Assembly: GCF_001906925.1 (NCBI RefSeq)
Contig: NZ_MRWQ01000012.1
Coordinates: forward strand, 1-64,000
Source: Domibacillus mangrovi
Lineage (GTDB): Bacteria; Bacillota; Bacilli; Bacillales; Domibacillaceae
Direction: 5' to 3'
Length of the DNA stretch: 64,000 nucleotides
Shown here: positions 39,325-49,339 of the stretch, in pieces
Layout of the letters: every line of letters starts with the position of its first letter
Position numbering within the stretch: the first letter of the stretch is position 1
The notes under the pieces: generated by a model
Database searches by the model: none
Told to the model about the DNA's origin: nothing
What the model saw: the letters and a program-made list of their open reading frames with translations, nothing else
Made by a program: the position numbers and the translations under genes

Positions 39325-40062
39325 ATGTCTTTATTAACAGTAAAGGATTTGACCGGCGGCTATACACGCAAACCGGTGCTGCATGATGTTTCATTTGACG
39401 TTAGTGAAAATGAAATTGTCGGACTTATTGGTTTAAATGGTGCCGGCAAAAGTACAGCAATTAAACATATTATTGGCTTGATGGAACCAGTAAAAGGACA
39501 GGTGACGATTAAAGGCCAGACACTTGAAAAAAGTCCGTCTGAGTACCGCCGTCAATTTTCATTCGTACCGGAGACGCCCGTTTTATATGATGAATTGACA
39601 TTAGAAGAACATATGAGGCTCACAGCGATGGCGTACGGCTTGTCAAAATCGGATTATGAAAAAAGAATCGGGCCGCTTTTAAAAGAATTTAGATTAGAAT
39701 CGAAAATGAAATGGTTTCCCGCTCATTTTTCAAAAGGAATGAAGCAAAAAGTCATGATTATGGGCGCGTTTTTAACTGAACCCGCGCTTTATATTATTGA
39801 TGAACCATTCGTTGGACTTGATCCGCTTGGTATTCGCTCACTCCTTGACTGGATGGGCAAAATGAAAGAAGGTGGGGCAGGCATTTTAATGTCGACACAT
39901 ATTCTTGCGACAGCGGAAAAGTATTGCGATAAATTTATTATTTTGCATGAAGGACGTGTACGGGCGAAAGGGACGATGGACGAGCTGCGCCGTGAATTCA
40001 GTATGCCAGGAGCTGCGCTTGATGATATTTATGTAGAATTAACGAAGGAAGAATCGCTATGA
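39325..40062 (+). CDS. ecsA: ABC transporter ATPase EcsA
   Basis: EcsA is the ATP-binding subunit of the EcsAB transporter, linked in Bacillus and Staphylococcus to protein secretion, competence and peptide export. The 245-aa protein has Walker A GLNGAGKST (about 39-47), the signature HFSKGMKQKVMIMGA (about 136-150) and Walker B LYIIDEPFVGLD (about 155-166). The start at 39325 follows GGAGAGG. It overlaps ecsB by four bases. Confidence 0.95.
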   Translation: MSLLTVKDLTGGYTRKPVLHDVSFDVSENEIVGLIGLNGAGKSTAIKHIIGLMEPVKGQVTIKGQTLEKSPSEYRRQFSFVPETPVLYDELTLEEHMRLTAMAYGLSKSDYEKRIGPLLKEFRLESKMKWFPAHFSKGMKQKVMIMGAFLTEPALYIIDEPFVGLDPLGIRSLLDWMGKMKEGGAGILMSTHILATAEKYCDKFIILHEGRVRAKGTMDELRREFSMPGAALDDIYVELTKEESL

Positions 40063-41273
40063 AGTTTTCAGCAGATGCGCTTTTTAAAGAACGGGTCGCG
40101 TCGTATTACGCTGAAGTCCGCAAATACACGCGCTACATGTTCAATGATCATTTATTATTCGTCCTTGTCTTCGCACTAGGTGCCATTCTTTATTATTACA
40201 GCGGCTGGGTGAAAACAATTGATGATACGTTTCCAGCCCCGTTTTTAATGGCGGGCATGTTAGCTATTGTTCTTGTTTGGAGTCCGGTATATACGTACAT
40301 AAAACGGCCGGATACGGTGTATTTATTGCCACTAGAAGAAGAGATGGAAACCTATTTACAGAAAGCGGTATGGACAAGCTTTGCTGCACAAATTTATGTT
40401 TTAGTAGCATTACTTGCATTTTTAATGCCGATGTATGCCGCTGTGAGAGAAATTGGGTTTGGAAGCTTTTTTATCTTTCTAGCTATACTTCTGACTGCTA
40501 AGCTTTGGAATTTGTTTTGCCGGCTGGAGGCACTTAATTTACCGTCTAATGAAAAAAGGATGATCGACCTGGCCGTACGATTATTGCAAAACTTTGCGCT
40601 TTTGTATGCTGTGTTTTCCAGCTACATAGCCATTGCTGGACTTGTTGTCTTTTTCATGCTGCTCTGGCTTTTCTATATGGGCCGTCAAGGAAACCGTCCG
40701 CTTAAGTGGGAATTGCTTGCGGATCTGGAGGAAAAAAGGCTAACCGGTTTTTACCGGATTGCCAATATGTTTACCGATGTGCCGCATTTACGCGGGGCCG
40801 TAAAGCGGAGGGCGTGGCTTGACGGACTATTACCAGGGCCGCAAAGCGGAACACACACGTATTTGCTGTTCCGGACTTTTGTACGGATGAATGAATATTT
40901 TGGTTTGTATATTCGTTTAACGATTATTGCTGCCTTTATTATTTTGTTTAGTGGCACGATGGCTGTACAGCTCATTGCCGCCCTTTTGTTCCTCTATTTA
41001 ACAGGCTTTCAGATTATGCCGATTGCGGCGCGCCACGATCATATTATATGGCCGCGTCTTTATCCGGCAGGCAATGGTGAAAAAAAGGCAGCGGTACAAA
41101 AGTTACTGATGCGCATCATGTTGATACAGTCTATTCTTTTCGGCGGGCTCTCCATCATAAATGGAACGCTAAACGGTGCAGTGATCGTGCTTGCTGCTAC
41201 CCTCGTCTTTTCTCTCTTTTTTTCGAAAATCTATGCTCCTTCTAGGCTGGCAAAAATGAGCAGTGTCCGATGA
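40059..41273 (+). CDS. ecsB: ABC transporter membrane subunit EcsB
   Basis: EcsB is the integral membrane partner of EcsA. The 404-aa protein has about eight hydrophobic segments (for example residues 28-45, 65-85, 108-150, 175-205 and 285-325) and the family's N-terminal ARYY-like start FKERVASYYAEVRKYTRYM. The ATGA overlap with ecsA shows translational coupling. The third gene of this operon here is a PAP2 phosphatase rather than ecsC. Confidence 0.92.
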   Translation: MKFSADALFKERVASYYAEVRKYTRYMFNDHLLFVLVFALGAILYYYSGWVKTIDDTFPAPFLMAGMLAIVLVWSPVYTYIKRPDTVYLLPLEEEMETYLQKAVWTSFAAQIYVLVALLAFLMPMYAAVREIGFGSFFIFLAILLTAKLWNLFCRLEALNLPSNEKRMIDLAVRLLQNFALLYAVFSSYIAIAGLVVFFMLLWLFYMGRQGNRPLKWELLADLEEKRLTGFYRIANMFTDVPHLRGAVKRRAWLDGLLPGPQSGTHTYLLFRTFVRMNEYFGLYIRLTIIAAFIILFSGTMAVQLIAALLFLYLTGFQIMPIAARHDHIIWPRLYPAGNGEKKAAVQKLLMRIMLIQSILFGGLSIINGTLNGAVIVLAATLVFSLFFSKIYAPSRLAKMSSVR

Positions 41274-41848
41274 TTTGGGGTGTATTGGTATGTCTCATTT
41301 TATTTGTCATTACATTAACAGGATGGGAGTCCGAATGGGCAGAGGTATTAGATGATCGTGTATTCCAAACACTGAGTGGAAACTCTATCTTGCCTATGTT
41401 TTCATTTCTAGGCTCAGAAATGATGCTGGGCGGGGGAGCTGTTCTACTTATTTGTTTTCTTGCTTGGAAGCGTAATATCATCGGCGTCATTGTCGTTTTG
41501 ATCGGTGTGGGTGGCGGTAACATATTAAATAAAGCATTAAAAGAATGGGTCGCAAGAGAGCGTCCGGCTTTTCCACACAGTGAAGATGGATTTAGCTTTG
41601 TAAGTGGACATGCAATGGTCGGCATTATTTTCTATTTGCTACTCGCATACTTCCTATCAATGTATACGAATAAAAAAAAGGTCGTATACAGCATCGCATT
41701 GCTTCTTGCTTTTTTATCCGGTATAAGCCGAGTCGCTGAAAAGGCGCACTATGCAACCGATGTAGCAGGGGGATGGCTGCTCGGTGCAGCAATTTTCTTC
41801 TTGCTGGTTTCGATACTTAACTACTATGTATTTAAAAAAGCTGCCTAA
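41270..41848 (+). CDS. PAP2 family lipid phosphatase
   Basis: This 192-aa membrane phosphatase probably acts on undecaprenyl pyrophosphate, phosphatidylglycerol phosphate or a similar lipid. The three phosphatase motifs are KEWVARERP (about 86-94), VSGHA (about 106-110) and SRVAEKAHYATDV (about 146-158), and six membrane helices are visible. It overlaps ecsB by four bases, so it belongs to the ecsAB operon in the place of ecsC. Confidence 0.9.
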   Translation: MIWGVLVCLILFVITLTGWESEWAEVLDDRVFQTLSGNSILPMFSFLGSEMMLGGGAVLLICFLAWKRNIIGVIVVLIGVGGGNILNKALKEWVARERPAFPHSEDGFSFVSGHAMVGIIFYLLLAYFLSMYTNKKKVVYSIALLLAFLSGISRVAEKAHYATDVAGGWLLGAAIFFLLVSILNYYVFKKAA

Positions 41849-41864
41849 TGCAGGCAGCTTTTTT
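41834..41864. terminator. Convergent terminator ecsAB-PAP2 / hmoB
   Basis: AAAAAAGCTGCCT pairs with AGGCAGCTTTTTT around AATGC. The 5' arm covers the last codons of the PAP2 gene. Confidence 0.92.
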
Positions 41865-41869
41865 AGTCC

Positions 41870-42523
<654 letters not shown>

Positions 42524-42558
42524 TTATTTTAATCGGTGAAAGGTGGCAATTAATCAAG

Positions 42559-43590
42559 ATGAGGCAAATTAATGAGACTTTTTTAAAAGCGGCACGGGGA
42601 GAAAAAACGGATTATACACCAGTCTGGTATATGCGGCAGGCAGGCCGTTCGCAACCGGAGTACAGAAAGTTAAAAGAAAAATATTCGTTATTTGAAATTA
42701 CCCATCAACCGGAACTTTGTGCGTATGTGACACGTTTGCCGGTTGAGGAGTACAATGTGGACGCAGCGATTTTATACAAAGACATTATGTCACCGCTGCC
42801 TGCCATTGGTGTGGATGTCGATATTAAATCAGGCATTGGTCCAGTTATATCGAACCCTATTCGCTCCGTAGCAGACGTGGAAAAGCTTGGGCAAATCGAT
42901 CCTGAACGTGATGTTCCATATGTTCTTGAAACAATTAAATTGTTAACGAAAGAGCAGCTAAATGTGCCGCTCATAGGATTTGCTGGTGCACCGTTTACAC
43001 TTGCCAGTTATATGATCGAAGGCGGACCATCTAAAAACTACAATAAAACGAAAGCATTTATGTACACAGAGCCAAAAGCTTGGTTTGCGCTTATGGATAA
43101 ACTTGCAGATATGACGGTGACATATGTGCGTGCGCAAGTAAAGGCAGGCGCAAAAGCGATTCAAATTTTTGACTCATGGGTCGGGGCATTGAACGTTGCC
43201 GATTACCGTACATTTATTAAACCAATTATGGAACGTATTTTCAGCGAACTGCGCAGTGAAAATGTACCGCTTATTACATTCGGTGTCGGTGCGAGCCATC
43301 TTGCAAAAGAATGGCACAGTCTTCCAGTGGATGTTGTAGGTCTTGACTGGCGTCTGCAAATCAAGGAAGCACGGGCGATGGGATTAACGAAAACATTGCA
43401 GGGCAACCTTGATCCATCCCTTTTGTTGGCTCCTTGGGAAGTGATTGAAGAGCGTGTGAAAGACATTTTAGATCAGGGGCTGGCTGCTCCAGGGCATATT
43501 TTTAACCTTGGGCACGGTGTTTTCCCTGAAGTAAGTCCCGATACATTAAAGCGTTTAACATCATTTATTCATGAATATAGCGCAAAATAA
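42559..43590 (+). CDS. hemE: Uroporphyrinogen decarboxylase HemE
   Basis: HemE removes four acetate carboxyls from uroporphyrinogen III to give coproporphyrinogen III. The 343-aa enzyme needs no cofactor. Its signature [18 protein letters not shown] (about 16-33) holds the substrate-binding arginines, and [19 protein letters not shown] (about 140-158) is the second signature. AGGTGGC precedes the ATG at 13 bases. It is co-transcribed with hemH. Confidence 0.96.
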   Translation: MRQINETFLKAARGEKTDYTPVWYMRQAGRSQPEYRKLKEKYSLFEITHQPELCAYVTRLPVEEYNVDAAILYKDIMSPLPAIGVDVDIKSGIGPVISNPIRSVADVEKLGQIDPERDVPYVLETIKLLTKEQLNVPLIGFAGAPFTLASYMIEGGPSKNYNKTKAFMYTEPKAWFALMDKLADMTVTYVRAQVKAGAKAIQIFDSWVGALNVADYRTFIKPIMERIFSELRSENVPLITFGVGASHLAKEWHSLPVDVVGLDWRLQIKEARAMGLTKTLQGNLDPSLLLAPWEVIEERVKDILDQGLAAPGHIFNLGHGVFPEVSPDTLKRLTSFIHEYSAK

Positions 43591-43663
43591 GCAATCCTTT
43601 TTGAATTAGAAGTACGTTCGTGTCAAAATAAAGAGAATGAATCAATAATAAGGTGGGATATAT

Positions 43664-44608
43664 ATGACAAAGAAAAAAATGGGTCTTCTTGTAATGGCGT
43701 ATGGTACGCCTTATAAAGAAGAAGATATTGAACGATACTACACGCACATTCGTTACGGCCGCAAACCATCAGATGACATGCTGGACGACTTGAAAAGCCG
43801 CTACAAAGCGATCGGAGGTATTTCTCCTCTTGCAAAAATTACGGAAGAACAGGCAACGGAACTTGAGTCGTTTTTAAACAAAATGCAAGATGAAATCGAA
43901 TTCAAAATGTATATTGGCTTAAAACACATTGAACCGTTTATTGAAGATGCTGTTGGACAAATGAAAAACGATGGCATTGAAGAAGCAGTATCTATCGTTC
44001 TTGCACCACACTTCTCGACGTTCAGCGTAAAGTCGTACAACGGTCGGGCCGCGGAAGAATCCGCGAAAATTGGAGGGCCTTCAATTACATCGATTGAAAG
44101 CTGGTATCGTGAGCCGAAATTTATTCAATACTGGTCAGACAAAATTAAAGAAACAGTCGATTCAATGACAAAAGAAGAAAAAGAAAATTTTGTCTTAATC
44201 GTCTCGGCCCATAGCTTGCCGGAAAAAATTATTGCAGCGGGTGACCCATATCCGGATCAGTTAAAAGAGACAGCGGATCTTTTGGCAGATGCTGCAGGCG
44301 TCGAACGTTACGCAGTAGGCTGGCAAAGTGCCGGCAATACGCCAGAGCCATGGATCGGTCCAGATGTGCAGGATTTAACGCGCGATTTGTATAAAACAAA
44401 TCAATATAAAGCATTTATATATGTGCCGGCGGGATTTATAGCGGATCACCTTGAAGTGCTGTATGACAATGATTACGAATGCAAGGTTGTCACGGATGAA
44501 GTAGGTGCAGCTTATTATCGTCCAGCTATGCCAAATGCGCGTCCAGAGTTTATTGAAGCACTGGGTGATATCGTCATGAAACATTTGAAAGAAAACGCGA
44601 ACCGTTAA
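43664..44608 (+). CDS. hemH: Coproporphyrin III ferrochelatase HemH (CpfC)
   Basis: HemH inserts iron into coproporphyrin III in the Gram-positive heme pathway. The 314-aa protein has the N-terminal [20 protein letters not shown] (about 6-25), [17 protein letters not shown] (about 108-124, with the iron-site histidine) and [20 protein letters not shown] (about 180-199). AAGGTGGG precedes the ATG. In B. subtilis hemY (coproporphyrinogen oxidase) follows; here it is missing and a structured repeat stands in its place. Confidence 0.96.
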   Translation: MTKKKMGLLVMAYGTPYKEEDIERYYTHIRYGRKPSDDMLDDLKSRYKAIGGISPLAKITEEQATELESFLNKMQDEIEFKMYIGLKHIEPFIEDAVGQMKNDGIEEAVSIVLAPHFSTFSVKSYNGRAAEESAKIGGPSITSIESWYREPKFIQYWSDKIKETVDSMTKEEKENFVLIVSAHSLPEKIIAAGDPYPDQLKETADLLADAAGVERYAVGWQSAGNTPEPWIGPDVQDLTRDLYKTNQYKAFIYVPAGFIADHLEVLYDNDYECKVVTDEVGAAYYRPAMPNARPEFIEALGDIVMKHLKENANR

Positions 44609-44725
44609 AAAGGCTAATTTTGTAGAATACCATTGTAAAAAAGAAGTGGGTCTCGACGGCAGAATTATCAGCTTTTTTTAAAACGCGAGTATTTGTCGCA
44701 AAAAAGTATCCATTCGTTGCTAAAA

Positions 44726-44916
44726 ATAAAGTGAAACTTCATTCAGTGGGGATTAGGTTCACACGATGTGAATCATGCAGACGTTGTCACAGGACGTGAC
44801 GATCTTAGTCTGCGTTCTGTCTATCCCCCACTGAATAAACAGGAACTCAGGTAAAGGGCGCCGCGTCCTGCGGCAATACCTGAGTGACCAGGCTCTGCCC
44901 GTTAATGCGGGATAAA
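44726..44916. repeat. Structured dispersed repeat, copy 2 (about 191 bp, inverted relative to copy 1)
   Basis: The reverse complement matches 30680-30957 closely except for about 90 missing bases next to the CCCGCATTAACGGG end. The same nested hairpins are kept, and at least one difference (C to T within the CCCCC arm) keeps pairing as G:U. It lies in the hemH-yhgD gap, upstream of a terminator at 44937. Confidence 0.85.
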
Positions 44917-44936
44917 AAATAGATTGTGAAAAGAGG

Positions 44937-44982
44937 CTGTTCGGGTCAGATAATCTCTGACCTTTTGAACAGGCTTTTTTTT
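44937..44982 (+). terminator. Terminator after the repeat, downstream of hemH
   Basis: CTGTTC pairs with GAACAG and the inner GGTCAGA pairs with TCTGACC, followed by a T-run. Confidence 0.8.
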
Positions 44983-44983
44983 A

Positions 44984-45012
44984 TTGACAAGAAATGAGAA
45001 AAGACATAGAAT
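44984..45012 (+). promoter_or_regulatory. Sigma-A promoter of yhgD
   Basis: A perfect TTGACA (44984-44989), 17 bp, then TAGAAT (45007-45012). The first operator follows just downstream. Confidence 0.75.
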
Positions 45013-45027
45013 AAAAATTGAACTAAA

Positions 45028-45050
45028 TGACCAATTTATTATTATGGTCA
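45028..45050 (+). promoter_or_regulatory. Operator 1 for the TetR regulator YhgD
   Basis: TGACCA, 11 bases, TGGTCA: an inverted repeat between the yhgD promoter and start codon. The same arrangement recurs before yhgE. Confidence 0.7.
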
Positions 45051-45066
45051 AAAAGAGGTGGAATGA

Positions 45067-45639
45067 ATGGCAGTTGATCGTAAAAGGTTCATTATCGAAG
45101 CAGCAACAAAATCATTTACATTGTTTGGATACAAAGCGACGACGATGGATCAAGTCGCTAAACTTGCTAGCGTAGGCAAAGGGACTATTTATACGTTTTT
45201 TAAAAATAAAGAAGAACTGTTTGAAGACATTATGATAACACTCATTCAAGAAATGAAACAGGCAGCGGAATCGGTCGTTCAAGAGACGAATTCTTTTCAA
45301 GAAAATGTCCATCTTGCTTTATTTGAAATGCTTCAGTTCCGCACGAAGCATCAGCTGGCTGTTAAACTATTTCAGGAGGAAAAAGAAATGGGTACACCGG
45401 CTGTGAGTGAGGCGGTAAGAAAAATGGAAAATGCTATTGTTGGTTATATAACGAATCAAGTATCCGCGGCAATTGATCGGAATGAAATTAAGCAGTGCGA
45501 TCCGGAAATTGCAGCATTTATAATGATGAAGCTATATGTCACGCTTGTCGTTGATTGGGAACGGCGCGGCAATGCACTAAGTAAAGAAGAAATTGCCCAG
45601 CTGTTTGAATTGTATGTCTTTGAAGGGTTGGCCATTTAA
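45067..45639 (+). CDS. yhgD: TetR family regulator YhgD
   Basis: This is a 190-aa one-component repressor with an N-terminal TetR helix-turn-helix (about 8-55, with FTLFGYKATTMDQVAKLA and GKGTIYTFFKNKEELF) and a C-terminal ligand domain. AAAGAGGTGG precedes the ATG. It is followed 74 bases later by yhgE, and both are preceded by the same TGACCA-N11-TGGTCA palindrome. The regulator thus probably represses itself and yhgE until an unknown ligand binds. Confidence 0.9.
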   Translation: MAVDRKRFIIEAATKSFTLFGYKATTMDQVAKLASVGKGTIYTFFKNKEELFEDIMITLIQEMKQAAESVVQETNSFQENVHLALFEMLQFRTKHQLAVKLFQEEKEMGTPAVSEAVRKMENAIVGYITNQVSAAIDRNEIKQCDPEIAAFIMMKLYVTLVVDWERRGNALSKEEIAQLFELYVFEGLAI

Positions 45640-45667
45640 TGGCTGTCCTTTTAATTTTGAAGAGAAA

Positions 45668-45690
45668 TGACCAAATGAATAAAATGGTCA
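45668..45690 (+). promoter_or_regulatory. Operator 2 for YhgD, before yhgE
   Basis: TGACCA, 11 bases, TGGTCA, identical in arms and spacing to the site at 45028. It lies 24 bases before the yhgE start. Confidence 0.7.
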
Positions 45691-45713
45691 TATTTATATA
45701 TGGAGGGATTTAG

Positions 45714-47996
45714 ATGTTTATAAAAGAAATAAAAGCGATCATAAAAAGCCGGATGCTGCTTATTTCTGTCATTGCTATTATGATCATACCTCTCCTTTAT
45801 TCAGGCGTGTTTTTATGGGCATTTTGGGATCCATATGGTCATCTTGATAAGCTGCCGGTAGCGGTTGTCAACAGCGACACAGGTGCAGATTTTGAAGGAG
45901 AACAATTGGAACTCGGTAATAAATTGGAAGAGGAATTACGTGAAAGAAGTGATTTTGATTTTGATTTTGTGACACCGAAAGAAGCACAGGATGGTCTTGA
46001 ACAGCAGGAATATTATATGGTTATTGAAATCCCCAAAAATTTCTCGGAAAATGCGACAACATTAATGAATGAAAAGCCGAAAAAGCTTGAATTAACGTAT
46101 ATTCCGAATGAAAGTTATAATTTTGTTTCGTCACAAATTGGCCAGTCCGCGATGAAAGAAATTCGAGCATCACTGCAGAAAAGTGTGACAAAAACATATG
46201 CTGAAACAATGTTTGATAACATAAAGAAAATGGGTGACGGTTACGTAGAAGCAGGAGATGGCGCGGGTAAACTTGATGAAGGTGCGCTGAAAATGACAGA
46301 GGGCACGAATAAATTGAAAAAAAATCTAGAAACATTGGCAAACAGTTCAGTAACATTTTCATCCGGTATTGAAAAAGCGCGTGAAGGATCCAAGGATGTT
46401 GTAATGGGAGCTGATCGGTTATCTAGTGGATTCATACAACTTAGTGAAGGGCAATCACAACTAATTGATGGCGGCAAACAGCTACAAATAGGAACAGAAA
46501 AGCTAGCATCAGGTGCTGCTGAACTTGAAACAGGTCTTAATAAGGTAAATGAAAGAATGATGGAATTAACGGAAGGCACGTCGTCTGTCAAAGCAGGTGT
46601 GGATCAACTTCGTGAAAAACTGCCTGTTCTGTCAGACGGTACAGGCATGATCGCGGACGGTGCTGTTAATTTGACTACGGGCATGACAAAGTTTGAAGAA
46701 GAATTGAAAAATCAGATTAGTGCTGCTCAAACCGAGCAGATGGAACAGTTGGAGCCGATTTTAGCCCAAGTAATGACAGAAGAACAGCTGGAAGCAATGC
46801 AAACATCTATGAAAGTAAATAAGGAGAAAATGAATGCCAGCATTGAAGCGGGATTTGATGAGTTGCAAACGGGCAGCGCTCAACTTGTATCCGGTGCAAA
46901 TGAGATAAATCAATCTGTATCCGGTGCCTTAACAGAAAATATGGATCAGTTGTCAAACGTTCTCGGCAATATACAAGATGGACAGACGCAACTACAATCG
47001 GGAATTGGAGAAATGGCAGCAGGCGCAGGACGTATAAATACAGGTGCGGTACAGCTTCAAAGCGGTGAGCAGGACCTTGTGACAGGATTAAATACGATGG
47101 CGGAGAAGTTAAATGAAGCCAAAAAAGGCTCTGATACGCTTACGAAAGGCGCTAAGGATTTATCCAGCGGTTTGTCTGAACTTGCGGGAGGATCACACGA
47201 GTTGTCGAACGGTGCAGGCAAGCTAGTGGACGGATCAGCGGAACTTGCTTTGGGCTCTACAGAACTTGAAAAAGGCACGAAAGAACTGCAAGAAGAGCTA
47301 ATAAAAGCAGCGGAAGAAGCAGGCGATATACAGTCAGATGACAAGACGTATGACATGATGGCAGAACCAGTCACTGTGGACAAGAAAGCTTTTCATAGCG
47401 TACCGAACTACGGAACGGGCATGGCGCCTTACATGCTATCACTTGGTTTATTTGTCGGAGCGATTATGCTGACGATTATTTTTTCATTGAAAGAACCGCC
47501 GGTGCAACCGAAAAGTGCACGATCCTGGTTTGCAGGAAAACTGGGCGTATTTGTTCTTGTCGGGTTTGTACAGGCGATGGCGGCTGCGATCTTTTTGCTA
47601 ATTGGACTCGATCTTCATGTGCAAAGTGTGCCACGCTTTTTCGTTATGGCAGTCATCTCCAGTGTATCATTTATGACGCTGATTCAAATGCTCGCGACGA
47701 TTCTTGGTAATCCGGGCCGGTTTATTGCGATTTTAATTTTAATCAGCCAATTGACAGCGAGTGGCGGTACATTCCCGCTTGAACTTATTCCGAATGCTCT
47801 GCAGTATATAAACAGACTGCTGCCGATGGCGTATTCGATTGATGCATTCCGGGCGGTTATATCAAGCGGTGATTATGCCTTTATGTGGAGAAACGCAGCG
47901 GTCTTAATCGGGTTTGCGTTGTTTAATATGACGATGACGGCGATTTATTTCCGCGGTCAATTTAAGCGTCAGTATGGTCGATTTGAAACAGTTTAA
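45714..47996 (+). CDS. yhgE: YhgE/Pip family membrane exporter
   Basis: This 760-aa protein belongs to the YhgE/Pip family (phage infection protein, ABC-2-like permease). A membrane helix lies at about 14-36, then a large extracytoplasmic region rich in coiled repeats of the type LxxGxxxLxxGxxxL (about 190-530), then five C-terminal membrane helices (about 575-755). TATGGAGGG precedes the ATG. Relatives act as phage receptors or export peptides or lipids. It is under probable control of YhgD. Confidence 0.9.
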   Translation: MFIKEIKAIIKSRMLLISVIAIMIIPLLYSGVFLWAFWDPYGHLDKLPVAVVNSDTGADFEGEQLELGNKLEEELRERSDFDFDFVTPKEAQDGLEQQEYYMVIEIPKNFSENATTLMNEKPKKLELTYIPNESYNFVSSQIGQSAMKEIRASLQKSVTKTYAETMFDNIKKMGDGYVEAGDGAGKLDEGALKMTEGTNKLKKNLETLANSSVTFSSGIEKAREGSKDVVMGADRLSSGFIQLSEGQSQLIDGGKQLQIGTEKLASGAAELETGLNKVNERMMELTEGTSSVKAGVDQLREKLPVLSDGTGMIADGAVNLTTGMTKFEEELKNQISAAQTEQMEQLEPILAQVMTEEQLEAMQTSMKVNKEKMNASIEAGFDELQTGSAQLVSGANEINQSVSGALTENMDQLSNVLGNIQDGQTQLQSGIGEMAAGAGRINTGAVQLQSGEQDLVTGLNTMAEKLNEAKKGSDTLTKGAKDLSSGLSELAGGSHELSNGAGKLVDGSAELALGSTELEKGTKELQEELIKAAEEAGDIQSDDKTYDMMAEPVTVDKKAFHSVPNYGTGMAPYMLSLGLFVGAIMLTIIFSLKEPPVQPKSARSWFAGKLGVFVLVGFVQAMAAAIFLLIGLDLHVQSVPRFFVMAVISSVSFMTLIQMLATILGNPGRFIAILILISQLTASGGTFPLELIPNALQYINRLLPMAYSIDAFRAVISSGDYAFMWRNAAVLIGFALFNMTMTAIYFRGQFKRQYGRFETV

Positions 47997-48021
47997 AGAT
48001 GGCAAATAGCCGTCTTTTTTT
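47995..48021 (+). terminator. Terminator of yhgE
   Basis: AAGATGGC pairs with GCCGTCTT around AAATA, followed by T residues. It overlaps the yhgE stop codon. Confidence 0.75.
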
Positions 48022-48111
48022 CATTCTAAATAATTACCATAGTTATTTCACACATATTATTTATGCGGAAATGGGTCGCGATAGGGCAAGTCATCTGAAT
48101 CATTAAACAGC

Positions 48112-48144
48112 AAAAAACACCAGCTGCGCCTTGGCCGGTGTTTT
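48112..48144 (-). terminator. Terminator of yhfH
   Basis: On the minus strand AAAACACCGGC pairs with GCTGGTGTTTT, followed by a T-run, 25 bases after the yhfH stop. Confidence 0.8.
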
Positions 48145-48168
48145 ATATGAAATATGTTGGTAAGTCTA

Positions 48169-48303
48169 TTAAATGTCTTTAATATTTGAGCAAGTAGGAC
48201 ATATGTTACTATAGCAGTCATGCTGTTCTTCAATGTATAAGCCGCAATTTGCGCATTCTTTGGCGGGTAAGTTTTTGAAAAATTCAACGATGCTTTTGAT
48301 CAT
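48169..48303 (-). CDS. yhfH: YhfH family zinc-ribbon-like peptide, 44 aa
   Basis: The product has two CxxC pairs, CANC (17-20) and CPTC (35-38), and a further cysteine at 30 in EEQHDCYSN. This is the YhfH family layout (EFFKNLPAKECANCGLYIEEQ). AAAGGGGAG precedes the ATG. It is divergent from yhfI, as in B. subtilis. It is probably a small metal-binding protein; its role is unknown. Confidence 0.85.
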   Translation of the reverse strand: MIKSIVEFFKNLPAKECANCGLYIEEQHDCYSNICPTCSNIKDI

Positions 48304-48522
48304 GTAGCTCTCCCCTTTGTTATATAACTGTTTTGTTTTATGGGTTTATTGTATTATAACAGATAGAGTGTCGTCAACTATTTTTTGAAAATCTATTTTA
48401 ATTTTTGTGTAAAAGGGAATAATATAAAGTTAAAGTGAAATTACATACAGTTCTTTTTGAATTCTTGAAGTGGAGGTAATTACTACTTATTAATGCGGAA
48501 TGAAAAGCGGGGAGAAATGAAC

Positions 48523-49257
48523 ATGAAAATAACGGTTATTGGGTGCTGGGGTGGTTTTCCAAAAATAAACGAAGCGAGCAGCGGCTATTTAATTAACGAA
48601 GACGGCTTTCAATTATTGCTCGACTGCGGAAGTGGTGTCTTATCCAAACTGCAAAACTACACAAAACCTGCCGCACTGGACGCGGTTATTTTGTCACATT
48701 ACCATGCTGATCATATTGCGGACATTGGTGTACTTCAGCACGCACTGCTTATTGATTCATTTACAATGAAAACACGTGAAGAATCGTTGCCTATTTATGG
48801 TCATCAAGAGAGTGAAGGCTTTAGCACACTTACATATAAAAATATAACTACAGGTGTAGCTTATCATCCTGATGAGGCGATTCAAATTGGTCCTTTTGAG
48901 ATCACATTTTTGAAAACAAATCATTCGGTTCCCTGCTTCGCCATGCGACTTGAAGCAAATGGTCATACGATTGTGTACACAGCAGATACAGCGTACAAAG
49001 AAGAAATGATTGAATTTGCAAAGGGAGCAGACATATTGCTTGCAGAAAGTAATTTATATAAAGGAATGGACGGTACTTCCGCTGGTCATATGACGTCAGA
49101 AGAAGCGGGTATCATCGCCCAAAAAGCAGGTGTTCGGACACTGGCCTTAACACACTTGCCACATTTTGGTGATATCAAACAGTTAAAAGAGGAAGCAGCT
49201 CAACTGTTTGAGGGGACGATCGTACTGGCACATGAATATTTGGAGATTGGATTATAA
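48523..49257 (+). CDS. yhfI: Metallo-beta-lactamase-fold hydrolase YhfI
   Basis: This 244-aa hydrolase of the MBL/RNase Z-like superfamily has the metal motif SHYHADHIAD (about 66-75), ADTAYKEE (about 157) and a late histidine in LTHLPHFGD (about 207). The start at 48523 gives the B. subtilis length and follows GGGGAG by eight bases. Substrate is not known; phosphodiesterase activity is likely from the family. Confidence 0.88.
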   Translation: MKITVIGCWGGFPKINEASSGYLINEDGFQLLLDCGSGVLSKLQNYTKPAALDAVILSHYHADHIADIGVLQHALLIDSFTMKTREESLPIYGHQESEGFSTLTYKNITTGVAYHPDEAIQIGPFEITFLKTNHSVPCFAMRLEANGHTIVYTADTAYKEEMIEFAKGADILLAESNLYKGMDGTSAGHMTSEEAGIIAQKAGVRTLALTHLPHFGDIKQLKEEAAQLFEGTIVLAHEYLEIGL

Positions 49258-49339
49258 GTCGCCGTTTGCGGCTTTTTTTGTTGTCGAAGTAGGAGCAAAG
49301 CGATATAATTTGTTGGGAATGAAAGTTGGGAGGAAGAAA

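Noticed and set aside
46241-47383. Minus-strand serine/proline-rich frames inside yhgE
   Set aside because: They are reverse-frame products of the repetitive LxxGxxxL region of yhgE.
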